A DNA stretch of 64,000 bases from Castor canadensis (Eukaryota; Chordata; Mammalia; Rodentia; Castoridae), in contig NC_133390.1 in the NCBI RefSeq assembly GCF_047511655.1, forward strand, positions 131,431,583-131,495,582, written 5' to 3'. The translations under genes were made by a program, and so were the position numbers. Shown piece by piece: positions 22,440 to 34,208 of the stretch (its first letter is position 1; every line of letters starts with the position of its first letter). Under the pieces are notes generated by a model, which worked only from the letters and a program-made list of their open reading frames with translations, had not been told where the DNA came from and did no database searches.

Positions 22440-22850
22440 ATTTGTCCCTCATCTAGACTGTTGCTGTGGCCTTGTCTCCAGGCTGACCACATCCAGTTCA
22501 CCCTCTACATCCCTGCCACAGTGTAAGTTCTAAAACAAAAACTCTTGGGAGACTGAGGCAGGGGGATCACTTGAGCCAGGAGTGTGAGGCCAACCTGGGC
22601 AACATAGCTAGACCCCATCTCAAAAAAGAAAAAAGACTCATTCTCCATGTTCTTTACACTCTCACACTAGCACTATATTTTGTTGTTCTGATATCTCTTA
22701 ATGCACCTGTCAAAGGATGTTATCATTAATTTTTACAACTCACATGCCTGCAACTAAATTGTGAGTTTCCTGGGAGGGAATATGCTGTCTTAATTATCTT
22801 TGGTTGACACATGGTAAGTGTTGAATGAGTACTAGATGGGTAGATAAAAC
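22440..22850 (+). repeat. LINE-2 3' end, split by a B1
   Basis: 'ctgccacagtgtaagttct' before and 'gtgagtttcctgggagggaa...cacatggtaagtgttgaatgag' after the inserted B1 are typical of the L2 3' end. Confidence 0.6.
22540..22637 (+). repeat. B1-like SINE
   Basis: 'ttgggagactgaggcagggggatcacttgag...gaccccatctc' plus A-rich tail. The 5' part is missing. Confidence 0.88.
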
Positions 22851-23517
22851 TTCTAGTCTCCAAATCTTGGTTCTGTTATCACCTTTATAAATAGCTTATG
22901 AAAGAGCAAATTTGAATGTCATGAATACTATTTCATGAAGGATACAACACCACTTATAAATATTGACCTATTCAAAAGTAATGTGCTGGCTTTCCTAAAT
23001 GATTCTGAGTGACTTATGAATGAACAGGGAAAGGTCCAGTCTTTGCCTTGGGTTTGGGGAGGAGTCATATACTAAATGTATATTTCAGCTGTAATTTTTT
23101 TAAAGGTCATCTAGGAAAGTTATTTTTTTCTCATCCTTTTCAGGCCTATTTTTCAGTGTCACTACTCAAGAGGCAGACTTCTATAGAAATTTATGTTTTC
23201 TCATTAAACAAAACAGGAAAGATTTCTGCATCTGTAAATTTACTTTCTAGTGAGGATGACAGTGAACATAATATATACATTTATATTTATAGGTGTGTCA
23301 GAAAAAGTGGAGGGGTGCATTGAATTGCAATTTTAAATAGGTCGGTCAGATTTGGCCTTATTTAAAAGATGATGTTTGAGTTAAGACGAACTAGAAATAA
23401 TAAGGGCTACTTGAATTGCTAGGCTGTGTGCAGGCAGTCATCATATTTTGTGTGTATTTTTAAATTCAGCCCCTTCATATCCAAATAATTGGTATTCAGA
23501 AAACATTTTACTTTTCT

Positions 23518-23605
23518 TGGGCTGGTGGAGTGACTATAGTGGAAGAGCACCTGTCTCGCTAGTGTGAGGCCTTAAGTTCAAACCCCAGTACTGCCGATAA
23601 ATTTT
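23518..23605 (+). repeat. T SINE
   Basis: 'gggctggtggagtgactatagtgg...ttaagttcaaaccccagtactgcc'. Confidence 0.9.
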
Positions 23606-24633
23606 TTAAAAAATACTTAAATTGTTAAGTGTTGTACAATTCTCAAACTAGCCCTCCAAAAAAGCCCTTTAAAATTGCAGTTAGCTAAAACCTAATATTC
23701 ATGGCAGTGCCTTTCATTCTTGATCCAGGGAGCACGTGTAAAAGAATAGAGCTTTTTTATATGTTTAGAGAGAACATTAGAGTTTTGAAGTGAATGAAGT
23801 TTGTTTGTTTTAATCTACAAACTGATAATCCTCTTACTACTGTAGAGCCCCTTTCTTCAGGCCTACAGATACTTGGTGGGCTCACTGTATCAGAATCCGA
23901 ATTTCCAAGCCTGTCTTACCTCAAGCACAAAATGCCCTCCCAAGTCCAAGTTAGCGAACTTTTTCCTCCGTCTCCAGTTTAATCAAAAACTCCATTGTCT
24001 CAGTGCAGGTGCTAGGAGAGTTTATAACAACATGTACTAATTCAACTTAGGTATTGTTTCTGTTTTAGCTAATAATTATCATGAGGATGACTGATTAGCT
24101 TTTTTCATAAAGATGTTAATATTAAAACCCTACTTACCGCTCCTAACAAATCTGTAAATAGTTGCTGTAAGACAGCTGTGGTGCTTGATTAATGGGCAAG
24201 TTATTAACATCCCAGTGATGTATTAGAAAGTTTGAAACTTGGAGAGCAGTTGCCACACCTTTCCTTTAAGGGGAGCTGATCCCACTTTTTCAGAGCCCTG
24301 AGTAAGGTTAAGGTATTGCCAATTTCAGTAGCAGGAAGGTGGATCATTATTCGAAGCTCTCTATTTAGCTACAAACCAGCCCCTATTTGTTCTCTAGCAT
24401 TGTGGAGTCTAAAGAGGCCTGTGTCCTTTTACTATGTAGCGGTGGGCTGCTGAAACTTTAAAGTGCCCTTCAGTCATACCTTAAGAATAATTCAGTTGGT
24501 GTTGCTGAAAAGATAGTGACATGACCATGAAGTAGAAAAATATGTTCATTGAAATTTAACTTTGCAATGCAAAATTTTCAGTGTTAGGGCTGGTGTATTT
24601 TACTTGCGCTAATAAGACTTTCTTAACTAGTAC

Positions 24634-24833
24634 TTTTTTTTTTTTGGCAGTACTAGGGTTTGAACTCAGGGCCTACACCTTGAGCCACTCCACCAACCCT
24701 TTTTTTGTGATGGGTTTTTTTCAAGATAGGGTCCCTCAAACTATTTGCTAGGGACTGACTTCAAACCACAGTCCTCCTGATCTCTGCCTCCTGAGTAGCT
24801 AGGATTACAGGTGTGAGCCACCAGCACTCGGCT
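24634..24833 (-). repeat. ST-delta composite SINE
   Basis: Reverse T arm with the diagnostic deletion ('cagggcctacaccttgagcc') and a reverse S arm ending 'gattacaggtgtgagcc'. Confidence 0.9.
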
Positions 24834-24964
24834 TACTTCCACATTTCTTGTTCACTCAACTCTCGTGGACTCAACTGAGCATTTGTGGTGATTGTGTACC
24901 TGCTTCTTTTCCCTGCCAAGATAATATCCCAAGAATAAGGAACCCACTCTTCAGGTTCCAGTAC

Positions 24965-25150
24965 ATAGTATAAGGCCAGCATGTGGGCTTTGGAAGTAGG
25001 CAAGTATGGATTCACATCCCAGCTTGGGCAAGTTAACAGTTCTGAACTTAGATAGCTACATCTTGTAAAGGGAATTCCCTTGCAGAGTTAAGAAAAGGTT
25101 AAAAGTAGTGTATATGTACATTTAGTAATAATGCTTGCCACATTAGGGTT
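24965..25150 (+). repeat. MIR SINE remnant
   Basis: 'gggctttggaagtaggcaagtatggattcacatcccagcttgggcaag' matches the MIR head and core. The tail is decayed. Confidence 0.6.
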
Positions 25151-25179
25151 CTTTGTGAATGTTAAAAGGCAGGTGAAAT

Positions 25180-25262
25180 GGATAAGAATGTAGCTTAGTG
25201 GTGAAGCACTTGCCTAACATGGCCTGGGTTTGATCCCCAGCACTGGGAGGGAAAAAAAAGTG
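25180..25262 (+). repeat. ID-like SINE
   Basis: 'aatgtagcttagtggtgaagcacttgcctaacatgg...tgatccccagcactggg' with A tail. It lies about 430 bp before NANP exon 2. Confidence 0.85.
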
Positions 25263-25690
25263 TGAAATGGATGTTGGTGAGGAAAGGTTAGATGACCTAG
25301 CATTATTTTTTCTGGAAAATATCTAAACAATGCTTGTCAGAAATTTAAAATGTTTTACTAAATAAAGGCACAAGTTTTATTGTCATATCTTTGTGATCAG
25401 AATGAACTGGGGTGGACTTAAAACTGCCAAATAATGAAGTCTTGTAATTGGCTATGTGTCAAGAATCATCTCAGACTAGAAATTGGTTTAAAACAAAAAT
25501 ACAAATGAGTTGCCTAGAAAAATTGGGACATTCTCTATTGTGTCTCTAAAGCTAAGACAAAGTCCCATCATAAATGATGTGGTAACAGAGGCTGCTTCAG
25601 AATCTCTTAGCCACTGAAACACCACAGCTTCTCAGGGTATAACTGTTAAAGACACAAAGTGTGTTAACCAAGTTGTTTTCTCTTGTTTAG

Positions 25691-26347
25691 GTAATAAAGC
25701 TCTTACAATCAAAATACCATTATAAAGAAGAGGCTGAAGTCATCTGTGATAAAGTTCAAGTTAAACTCAGCAAGGAATGTTTTCATCCCTACAGTACATG
25801 TATTACAGATCTGAGGACTTCGCACTGGGAAGAAGCAATCCAGGAAACAAAAGGTGGTGCTAACAATAGGAAACTGGCTGAAGAATGTTACTTCCTGTGG
25901 AAGTCTACGCGCTTACAGCATATGACCCTAGCGGAAGATGTCAAAGCCATGCTCACTGAACTTCGAAAGGAGGTCCGCCTGCTCTTGTTAACAAATGGGG
26001 ACAGACAGACACAGAGAGAGAAGATTGAGGCTTGTGCTTGTCAGTCCTACTTTGATGCTATTGTTATAGGTGGAGAGCAGAAAGAAGAGAAGCCAGCACC
26101 TTCCATATTTTACCACTGCTGTGATCTCCTTGGAGTACAGCCTGGGGACTGTGTGATGATTGGTGACACATTAGAAACTGATATACAAGGAGGCCTTAAT
26201 GCAGGGCTGAAAGCAACAGTATGGATAAACAGAAGTGGAAGATTGCCAGTGACATCATCCCCCATTCCACACTATGTGGTTTCTTCTGTGCTAGAATTAC
26301 CTACTCTCTTACAAAGTATAGATTGCAAAGTCAGCATGTCAGTTTAA
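25691..26347 (+). CDS. NANP: NANP exon 2, residues 31-248 and stop
   Basis: The open frame continues in phase 0 from VIKLLQSKYHYKEEAE to the stop TAA at 26345-26347 (218 residues). HAD motif II is T131 in LLLLTNGD, motif III is K164 in EEKPAPSIF, and motif IV is GD189TLETD194, the Mg-binding acids. The segment of about residues 31-107 is the helical cap that gives specificity for the sialic acid 9-phosphate. No frameshift or missing catalytic residue is seen, so the gene looks functional. The protein is cytosolic, with no signal peptide or membrane segment. Read alone, this exon could be mistaken for a shorter protein starting at Met108. Confidence 0.98.
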   Translation, partial: VIKLLQSKYHYKEEAEVICDKVQVKLSKECFHPYSTCITDLRTSHWEEAIQETKGGANNRKLAEECYFLWKSTRLQHMTLAEDVKAMLTELRKEVRLLLLTNGDRQTQREKIEACACQSYFDAIVIGGEQKEEKPAPSIFYHCCDLLGVQPGDCVMIGDTLETDIQGGLNAGLKATVWINRSGRLPVTSSPIPHYVVSSVLELPTLLQSIDCKVSMSV

Positions 26348-26740
26348 AGCACATAAAAGGCATGATTGCAAAGTTTAAAAGGTTGGAACTAAGAAAAGGC
26401 ATTCCATATGTTATGGTCCAGTTCTGAGAACAATTTGACTTAGAAATTCATGGCCGTTTTATAAAGGTCCTCTCAATCTAACTGCTTTTGACCAGTAACC
26501 ATAGACTTGTATTTTTATCTGAAAACCTAGAATGCATTAATACAAGTCACTTTTAGTAGTGTAGTCCCGAAAACTTGGGAAGTAGAATATTTGTTAGTCT
26601 GTGACTTGAGATTTTTAAAAATTATTTTAATTATCTTTTAATATCTTAGCTTCAGAATACCAAATGGAATCTTACACATGGCTACACAGGTACAGATTGC
26701 ATGGCTTAGAAATAGATATTTTTAAATAAATGTTCTAAAA
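26348..26740 (+). other. NANP 3' UTR (minimum extent)
   Basis: Non-coding sequence after the stop. The first canonical AATAAA is at 26725-26730, inside 'tttaaataaatgttc'. Longer 3' UTR forms reaching past the A-run at 26981-27002 are possible and cannot be excluded. Confidence 0.6.
26725..26730 (+). terminator. Candidate NANP polyadenylation signal
   Basis: First AATAAA after the stop codon, about 380 nt downstream. GT/T-rich downstream elements are weak, so use of this site is uncertain. Confidence 0.45.
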
Positions 26741-27660
26741 CATAGATGACAGAGATCAGAGCAATAAGGTCTGGTTAATATGAAATAAGTACTAAATCAT
26801 GCAAACCAAGGGGTTTCATAGTGAAATTACTTTTGCACATTTTTTTAACATAAACCATATTTTTTGCCTACTTTAGGTGTGTATGTTCTTTTCTATTATG
26901 AATCTAATTTTTCTGCATGACCTTTTTTCGGTGGGTTGTGTTTCTGTGCTGTGTATATGACAAGTAGATTGCTTCAGTTACAAAAAAAAAAAAAAAAAAA
27001 AATCTGTTAATACCAACATGTGGTGCTCCTTCTCCAGGGCCATTTTCATTTACATCTTTCTAGAGTGAACTCTTAGTTTTCATTTAGTCTTTACCTTTTA
27101 TAGAAGTGTTTTTTTTACCTTTTCCCAGGCACATAGTAGATCTGAGGGGACTGAATTGATTTGCTGGGGATAAATGTAAGCCACTTGGCACCAAAAGTCA
27201 TTTTCTTCCTGTGGACCTATAAGAAGAGGTTTGCCTCTATTGCCTAACCAGTTCTCCCATATTCCAGTGAGTCATTCCCCCATTCCTCCCATGTGATGAA
27301 ACTAATAGAAAATGAGATTTTGCTATGACACACTTCCAGGGTGCCATTTTAACACTTGAGTGACTCTTAGAGTTACCAACTATCTGCCTTAAAAACTGAC
27401 ATTATCGGAAATAAGTCATTTCACTCATTTTTGTATCTACTTCAGAGCTCACTTTGATCTTAATTAATGGCTCCATAGCAAGGCATTAGTTTGCAACCAG
27501 GAAAACTTCCCTAGACTGGTAGGCTTGCCAGTCTTGTGATTCCACTAACCAAACTTGGGAGTATAAGTGGCTAATAAAAAAAAAAGTGGTCAGTGAAGGA
27601 AATAGTCCTAGGTTGAATTTGGTAGGTTGTTTTTAGAAAAAAACTTGTATAAAAAGGTAC
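26741..27660. other. NANP 3' flank or extended 3' UTR
   Basis: No repeat besides an A-run of about 22 bases (26981-27002). It may still be transcribed as 3' UTR. Confidence 0.4.
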
Positions 27661-27775
27661 TAATGGTCAAGTACAGTAGTACATACCTGTAATCCCAGTA
27701 CTCAGGAGGTAGAGGCAGTAGGATAGAGGCCAGCATGGACTTTGTAGTGAGACTATTTTTTTTTAAAGTACTAAT
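27661..27775 (+). repeat. B1-like SINE
   Basis: 'acagtagtacatacctgtaatcccagtactcaggagg...ttgtagtgagac', with the A tail replaced by a T-run. Confidence 0.8.
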
Positions 27776-28785
27776 TTAAAATAGACTGTTAAGATGTATA
27801 GCTATGACTTAAAAATTGATCACACAGAATCAAGTTACAGATTACACCTATCTGTGAACCTAAAACCGTTATCTTCTGTCTACTACGAAGAACCAGGCTC
27901 TTCTGCCTTGTGCAAATGTCCTTTCTGTTTACTGCAGACTCTTGATGTTTAAAAAGACAATTGTGTCCTTGATTGTTGCAGGGTGCTGTTGCTATGAAGC
28001 TGAACAAACGGTATGTTTGTAGTTCCAGTGTAGTGCCCAAATGACCTTGATTAAATTTTGCCTCTTTAAATGTTACATTTGGAGAATTTTGGCAAAAATA
28101 ATTGTGTGCATGATTTCTCTAACAGATCAATTGACAAGTAAAGCTGAGGGTCCTTTGTCTTAGCTGTACCACAGGGTGGGTGTGGGTGTGAAGCAACATC
28201 GTCATCGTGCTAAGCGGGGAAGGCTTATCATTCCTAGAATGAGCAGTTCTTTAGCAGAAATGGTCAAGGGGAAAATGCGAGATTCAATTTACTTGTCCTC
28301 ACAGTTTACCTTATAGACAGTACAGCAGTGCAGCATAATATTCCATTTGTGCCCTTCCTCAGGGAAGAACTTTGTGGTTTTCTACCTTCTGAGTGGAATG
28401 TTACAGAAGATATTAGAAAAGATTGGAATAGTCCTATGATTTTATTAATAATGATTTTGTTTTAGAATAATATTCCTTAAAATTAAACAATGATACAGCA
28501 ATGGTGTTTTGTCATCTGTATTTTTTTTTTCATAGTTTCCCCAGAGGGGTATGCTCTGCAGAAGTTCTCAGTTGTCCAAAGGCTTTCCCAAACACCATAA
28601 AGGTCTAGAGTAAGCATGGGGGGACACATAGCCTGGGGTACTTTTGCAAGGTTATGTTCTGAGTCCATGTAAATATCCACCTACTAGCACACAGACAGCT
28701 AGATCGAGTAGTGCTCAGTAAGTGTTGTAGGGAAGCATTTTCTTACCACTTTCAAACTTCTTTGCAACCCATGTTAAATACTTTC
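27776..28785. other. Intergenic, no recognised element
   Basis: No gene or nameable repeat in about 1 kb. It could contain unique regulatory sequence, but nothing identifies it. Confidence 0.4.
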
Positions 28786-28872
28786 CGGGGCTGAGGGTAT
28801 AGCTCAGTGGTAGAGTGCTCACCTAGTATTAGTGAGGTCTTGGCTTTCATCCTCAGTACTGAGAAAAAAATT
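28786..28872 (+). repeat. ID-like SINE
   Basis: 'gggctgagggtatagctcagtggtagagtgctcacctag...tcatcctcagtactgag' with A tail. Confidence 0.88.
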
Positions 28873-29160
28873 CCATCATGACCCCTTGAACACATTTATT
28901 TACAATGCACATATTAGATACAGTTTTATATGTTTAAGTTCCACAAAGTTAGGCTATTTATGATTTTGAAGTACTTTCATTCCATTTTAATCCACTCTAC
29001 TTGTAATACATAAGTCAAAACACATTTTGCAGGGAATGGAAAAAGTTGGTCTCTCTCTCCCAAAAACCTGTACCCTAGCTACCCTAATGATGGCTGCTAT
29101 TTATCAGTGTGTGTATCTGCATGTTGAGTTATGTATGACTAGAATTCTTGAGTTCAGGCT

Positions 29161-29505
29161 TCTTTTTTTTTTTTCTTTTTTGGCAGTACTGGGTTTTAAA
29201 CTCAGTGTCTCATGCTTAGTAGGCAGGGGCTTTACCATTTGAGCCATGCCCCCAGCCCTTTTTTGCTTTAGTTATTTTTCAGGTATGGTCTCACATTTTT
29301 GTCTGGGGCAGCCTCAGACTGTGATATCCTTCCTATGGCTTCCCACATGGCTTGGATCATAGGCTCTTGGCACCACACCCACCTTACTGAGATGGGGGTC
29401 TCGCCAACCTTTTTGCCTGAGCTGGTCAGGAGCCTCAATCCTGATGTCTGCCTTCTGAGAAGCTGGGATAACAGGTGTGAGCCACTGGTTCCCAGCCTCA
29501 GATTT
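29161..29505 (-). repeat. SST composite SINE
   Basis: Poly-T, reverse T arm ('aaactcagtgtctcatgcttag'), then two reverse S arms, the second ending 'ggataacaggtgtgagcc'. Confidence 0.88.
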
Positions 29506-30204
29506 TTTCTGCATTTCAGCATTAGGAAACAATGTTCTTGCTAAGATAATGATTAAAAGAATTGTGAAGCTTCTGTTTAAGCCATTTGTGTTAGGAACAG
29601 TATCTTTAGGGTCTCAGCCTTAGCTGATACCCATTTCAATAAAGGAATTGTTTTTCTGACTTACTCTGCTCATAAGCTCATGTGAAGGAGGAGGCAACAG
29701 AACTGTGGAACCCTGGCCCCTGCTCCAGTCCAGGCTGGCAGCCCACTCTGCCTGGTGTTTATTTCTTACCCCCATCCTGGTGGTTCCCTTTGCCTGTTAG
29801 GTTTGATTTCCTGTTCTCTGTGTCTTGTGTAGTCCCTTTACTTGTTTGTTCTCTCTTTTTGGTGGCATGCACCTTTATATAGGTTCCCATGCTGTTAGGA
29901 GCAAAATTTCTGAGATTGTAAATGCCTGAAAATGTTATTTTCTTCTCCCATTGCTGTTAATTTAACAGCATGATCCTTCAGAATTTCCAAAGCATTGGTC
30001 TGTAGTCTTCTAATAGCTGTTTACATGGAAGCAGGTTTTTTCCCTCTCATAGCTCTCAAACCTTGTTTTTCTCCAATAGCCCATGGTGATGTCCCTTGGT
30101 GAAGGTGTTTTCATCCTGTGTGCTTGGTATTCTGAACCCTTACAGTTAAAACCTTAGGCTCGTTAGTCCTGACAAATGTAACTATTCATTGATAATTGTC
30201 ACCC
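29506..30204. other. Intergenic, no recognised element
   Basis: T-rich. No gene or nameable repeat. Confidence 0.4.
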
Positions 30205-30290
30205 CTCTTTTTTTTTATTTCATCATTTTTACATTTACTCACATGTGTGTACATTGTTTGGGCCACCTCCCCTTCCCCCACCCGTTTTGT
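30205..30290 (-). mobile_element. L1 3'-end fragment
   Basis: 'tttcatcatttttacatttactcacatg' and 'gtacattgtttgggccacc' match in reverse the L1 3' end also present at 12991 and 37008. The right boundary is unclear. Confidence 0.5.
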
Positions 30291-31124
30291 TTGTGTGGGG
30301 ACTTCCCCCACTTTCCCTCTTGAATTTTTACTGTTCAGATGTTATAAGTTATTTACTTTGCTTTGTCTTTTCTCTTCTCTTTTTCCATGTTATTTTGTTA
30401 ATTTTTGAGATGATTCTTGCTCTTTTATTGTTTTTTAATTCTTAATGGAATTACATCATTTTATTGACACTTAGACAAATTAACCAATTTATACTCCAAT
30501 GTATATGTCCTCAGATATTCCCTACCAAATTTGTCTCAAACCAAACTCTTTAGTTTTCCCTCCCAAATTCTCTCTTCCTGAGGTCTTTCCACATCTCAGA
30601 AATGGCAATGATGGTTTTTCTCCATTTCCTTGACAGCAGGAATTTTGCTGTACTTTGAATGATCTTGACCTATGCTAGGCACTCAGTGAGTATCTGCTGA
30701 GTGAAGGGATTGACTATTTCTATGAAAGTTACTGCTAATTAAACGAAAGTCTCACTTCCCCTCAACAAAGTATAACCCATCAACTACTTGGTTTTTCTTG
30801 AAAGTTTATTTTTTCTCTCTTTCACATGTTGAATTGTCCTTCACACCATGCTTAAGCAAAACAGAATTCTGTTCTAAGAACTCACTGATGGTGCTAGTGT
30901 ACTTCCTATTGGGCCTACTTCCAAGTACCAGCTAATAACCTGTACCAACACTTTTACCATACTTGCTGAGCTCATCATTAGGGATGTCTCTTTAGTCTTT
31001 TTATACATCTACCAAGCCTGAAGTCTCTGCTTGAACGCATAAAGTTAAGTCAGTGCAATAAGTTAATAAATACATTTTGAAAACCACATGGACAAGGCCT
31101 TACTAAGGATGTTATTAAGATATT
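30291..31124. other. Intergenic, no recognised element
   Basis: Only short chance frames. Nothing nameable. Confidence 0.4.
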
Positions 31125-31225
31125 GACTCGGGCTGGTGGAGTGGTTCAAGTGATAAGAGTGCCTATTTAGTGAGCACAAGGCCCTGAGTTCAAACCCCAG
31201 TACTGCCCCCCCCCAAAAAAAAGAT
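31125..31225 (+). repeat. T SINE
   Basis: 'gggctggtggagtggttcaagtg...gagttcaaaccccagtactgcc', then a C-run and A-run. Confidence 0.9.
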
Positions 31226-31252
31226 ATTAACTCTGCTCTAAAAATAGCTGAA

Positions 31253-31345
31253 TAGCAGAGGTTGTAGCTCAATGGTACTTTGCTTAGCTTATACAAGGTC
31301 CTGAGTTTGATCCCTGGAACTGCAAAAAAGAAAAAAAAAAAACTC
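31253..31345 (+). repeat. ID-like SINE
   Basis: 'gaggttgtagctcaatggtac...gagtttgatccctggaactgc' and A tail. Confidence 0.8.
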
Positions 31346-31514
31346 TATTGCTACACTTAATTTCTGGGAATGATCAGATTTTGTGTGAGGTTGGTGGGCT
31401 GACTCCTTTTAGGAATGACAAAGAGGCTAAAGGTAAAAATGGCTGATAAACTCAGTCCCCACTGAGGCTGGCATCCAATCTACAGGCTCCTTATTGATTA
31501 AAAATATTCATGTT

Positions 31515-31600
31515 AGGGCTGGAAATAATGGCTAAAGAGGTAGAATGCCTGCTTTGCAACTGTGAGCCCTTAGTTCAAGTCCCAGTCCCACAAAAAAGGA
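31515..31600 (+). repeat. T SINE
   Basis: 'gggctggaaataatggctaaagaggtagaatgcctgc...gttcaagtcccagtcccac'. Confidence 0.8.
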
Positions 31601-31635
31601 TTGAGGGAAAAATAAATGTCCAAGGATTTTTGGAC

Positions 31636-31720
31636 ATTTTTTTTGTGTGTGTGGTGGTACTGCGAGGGCAAATTTAGGGCCTTGTGCTTGCTAAGCAAGT
31701 GCTTTACCACTTGTTTACTC
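31636..31720 (-). repeat. T SINE fragment
   Basis: 'tggtggtactgcgagggcaaatttagggccttgtgcttgc...tttaccacttg' reads as a decayed reverse T module. Confidence 0.65.
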
Positions 31721-31804
31721 CCAGAAAAGAGTCATCTGATCACTTTAATTCATGAACACATTCTTGATTCACAAGTGCAAAGGGTCCAGCCTAGTGGGTA
31801 GGCC

Positions 31805-31905
31805 CACACTCCAATCTTCATGCAAGAATAGGTCTGCCTAGAGCAAGCTTAAAGCCCTGAGTTTAAAACCCAATGTTGCCAATAAATAAATAAATAAATA
31901 AAAGA
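31805..31905 (+). repeat. T SINE with (AAAT)n tail
   Basis: Decayed T module ending 'gagtttaaaacccaatgttgcc', followed by about five AAAT units (31880-31903). Confidence 0.7.
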
Positions 31906-32578
31906 ATAGGCCTGCCTGTCATCCTGCCTGGCTCCCTCAAGGTTGTCACTGAGAGGGGCTTCCCTGTGGGGATGAAGGAAGGATGGTTGCATATTTTCTT
32001 CCATACTCATCCCCTCCTTGTAAATTGAGGGATAGGTGGGATGGGGAGTGGGAGGCTCTCATTTGGCAGAGCTTGCTTCTGTCATGAGTTGACTCCTCAA
32101 TTGCCAGGCCTGACCTACCTACCTAGGTAGCTACTGGTAATGTGGGCATTTTTGAAGTCTGTCTAGTGGCCCTTTATGAACCTCTCCCAATAGAACTAGT
32201 TCTGTTCCTGTTTTCTAGGGAGGTGCTTGTAGCCCTGGCTCTTCGGCAGTCCTTTCCATCACTGGCCTTCACCAGTGAGTCCTCTTTCTCTCCTAGGCAG
32301 TTCTCCTGGGATGGGCTCTGAATGGCTCCAGGTCAGTCTCTGTCTCATGTCCGTGCCCCATCATCAAAGAGAACTGAGATCATCCAACCCACATCCTCCA
32401 CTGTTCCTTATGGTCCTGCCTCAGCCTCCCCAAACACTCATGCTGTGTAGGAGATGCATGCCAACCCCTCAGTTTCACCATCAGATTCTGTTCTCTAGCT
32501 TTAAGAAGAAAGATCTTTCTCTACTACCCCTGAGGGAATGGGGCTTTCAGGATACAGTAGCTCTCCAAAGAAATTCTG
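31906..32578. other. Intergenic, no recognised element
   Basis: Slightly GC-richer than its surroundings. A 167-codon frame starting in it (32275) runs through a SINE and has no domain. Confidence 0.35.
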
Positions 32579-32662
32579 TAGGACTGGGGTACAACTCAGT
32601 GGTAGTGCACTTGCCTAGCATGCACGAGGCCCAGGGTTCCATCCCCAGCACCACAAAAAAAT
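32579..32662 (+). repeat. ID-like SINE
   Basis: 'aggactggggtacaactcagtggtagtgcacttgcctagcatgcacgagg...ttccatccccagcaccac'. Among the best preserved ID-like copies here. Confidence 0.9.
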
Positions 32663-33105
32663 CCCATAAATTCCCTTCCATCTGTACTTGCTCAACTCTT
32701 GTATTCTTGGAATGGGTGAGAGAGCCCAAAAGTAAGGGAAGAAGCTCTTACAGGCTTCTTTTAAATCTCCTCCAGTGAGTCTCACTCTTATTTTGGTATC
32801 TGATATCTATTGACTTAGGCCAAAGAATCAGTTCTGACATCCAGGGACATATGCAAGAAGTACAAAGCAGTGCATCACATGTAGTTGAGCACTTCCTTTT
32901 TCTTCTTTTTTTTTATTTAGACCACTTTCTGAGTGTACTACTAAGGGCACGACTGTGCAGGCCTTGGGTTATGAAGGCACTGAAACATTTGAGGCAAAGA
33001 AGGGAGAAAACATTTCCAGAAATGGACCATCAAAAGCAGGCTGGCCCCTGCAGAAGGCCCCAAGGGGTAGAGAAAACTGACATGTTAGGAGAGGACTGGG
33101 GAAAG
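32663..33105. other. Intergenic, no recognised element
   Basis: No gene or repeat recognised. Confidence 0.4.
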
Positions 33106-33703
33106 CTTGTGCATGTGTTTGTGGGTCTGTGTGCATGTGTGAATAGTGGAATCCAGGCATGTGGGTGTAGAGGTGTGTATGTGGGAAATGGGTTGAATGT
33201 ATAATGTGTGTGTGCACATAGTGAAGCCTATATGTGGGGGGGGGGTGTGAGTGGTGAAAAGTTAAGTCTACAGTTGTGTGGCTAAGAGTTTAGGGGAGTG
33301 TGAGTGGATTAGGTTGTATGCACACATACATGTGAATAGTAGTAGTAGTAGTGGCGATGGTGCTGTGTGTGTTTAGTAATGGGTATGTGTATACATAGAG
33401 TGTAGCTGTGTGTAGCACAGTTGTATGAATCCATGGGAGGGTTTGTGTATATAGTGGAAGTTTGTTAGGAGTATGTGCATAAGCAGTTTGTGTGTTGAGT
33501 AGTGTGGTGTGTGTGTGTGTGAAGTTGTGTGTATAGTGGGGTGTTCATTAGTAGGCCATGTGTATGTGTGATTAATGGGTTTTGTGAGTGAGGAGGTATG
33601 TATGTAATGGGAAGCATTTAGGGGAATTATGTGAGGGTTGGGGTGTATACATAGATACATAGTAGAGTTGTGTGTATGAGGAGTGGGATGTGTGTGTAAG
33701 TGT

Positions 33704-33905
33704 TCATAGGGGTTTCAATTCAGGGTTTACATTTGCAAAGCAGGTGCTATACCACTTGAGCTATACCTCCAGTCTATTTTACTCTGGTTATTTTGGAGAT
33801 AGAGTCTAGTGCACTATTTGCCTGGGCTGGCCTTGAACCATGATCTTCCTGATCTCAGTTTGCCAAGTAGCTAAGATTAACAGCTGTGAGCCATGAGTAC
33901 CAGGC
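33704..33905 (-). repeat. ST composite SINE in GT tract
   Basis: Reverse T arm ('caattcagggtttacatttgc') plus reverse S arm ('gtagctaagattaacagctgtgagcc'), of the subtype with the 'ctctggttattttggagat' linker. Confidence 0.85.
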
Positions 33906-34146
33906 TAGCAAGATGTATTTGTATTTGTAAGAAACAGGAGAGTGTGTACTGAGGTGGGCGTCTGTATAGTGGGATTGCGTGTAGTGGGTGTGTATGTGCA
34001 GTGTAGGGTGTGTCACGGGTAATGTGTGTGTTCTAGGTGGGTGTATATAAGTAGTGTGATTTGTGGGGTTGTGTGTGTGTACATTATGTGTGTGTGTGTG
34101 TGTATTAGTAGTTGGGTGTATATGTGTAGTGGTGTGTTAATGAGAG

Positions 34147-34208
34147 GTGTGTGTGTGTGTGTGTGTGTGTGTGTCTGTGTGTCTGTGTGTCTGTGTGTCT
34201 GTGTGTCT
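34147..34208. repeat. (GT)n followed by (CTGTGTGT)n
   Basis: Fourteen GT units (34147-34174) pass into about four and a quarter copies of an 8-bp unit CTGTGTGT (34175-34208). Confidence 0.95.

Larger units (their letters stand above)
20388..25690 (+). other. NANP intron 1
   Basis: A phase-0 intron with GT donor at 20388 and acceptor 'ttgtttag' ending at 25690. It holds several SINEs, MIR and L2 remnants and no recognisable extra exon. The five bases GTAAT occur at both the intron's start and the start of exon 2, but only one junction pair obeys the GT-AG rule. Confidence 0.93.

Noticed and set aside
25922-26347. 141-residue stand-alone phosphatase
   Set aside because: The frame is only the end of NANP exon 2. 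The homologous sequence continues upstream to the acceptor at 25690 and joins exon 1 in phase.
32275-32778. 167-codon frame as a coding gene
   Set aside because: It runs through an ID-like SINE (32579-32662), has no recognisable domain and no splice or promoter context.
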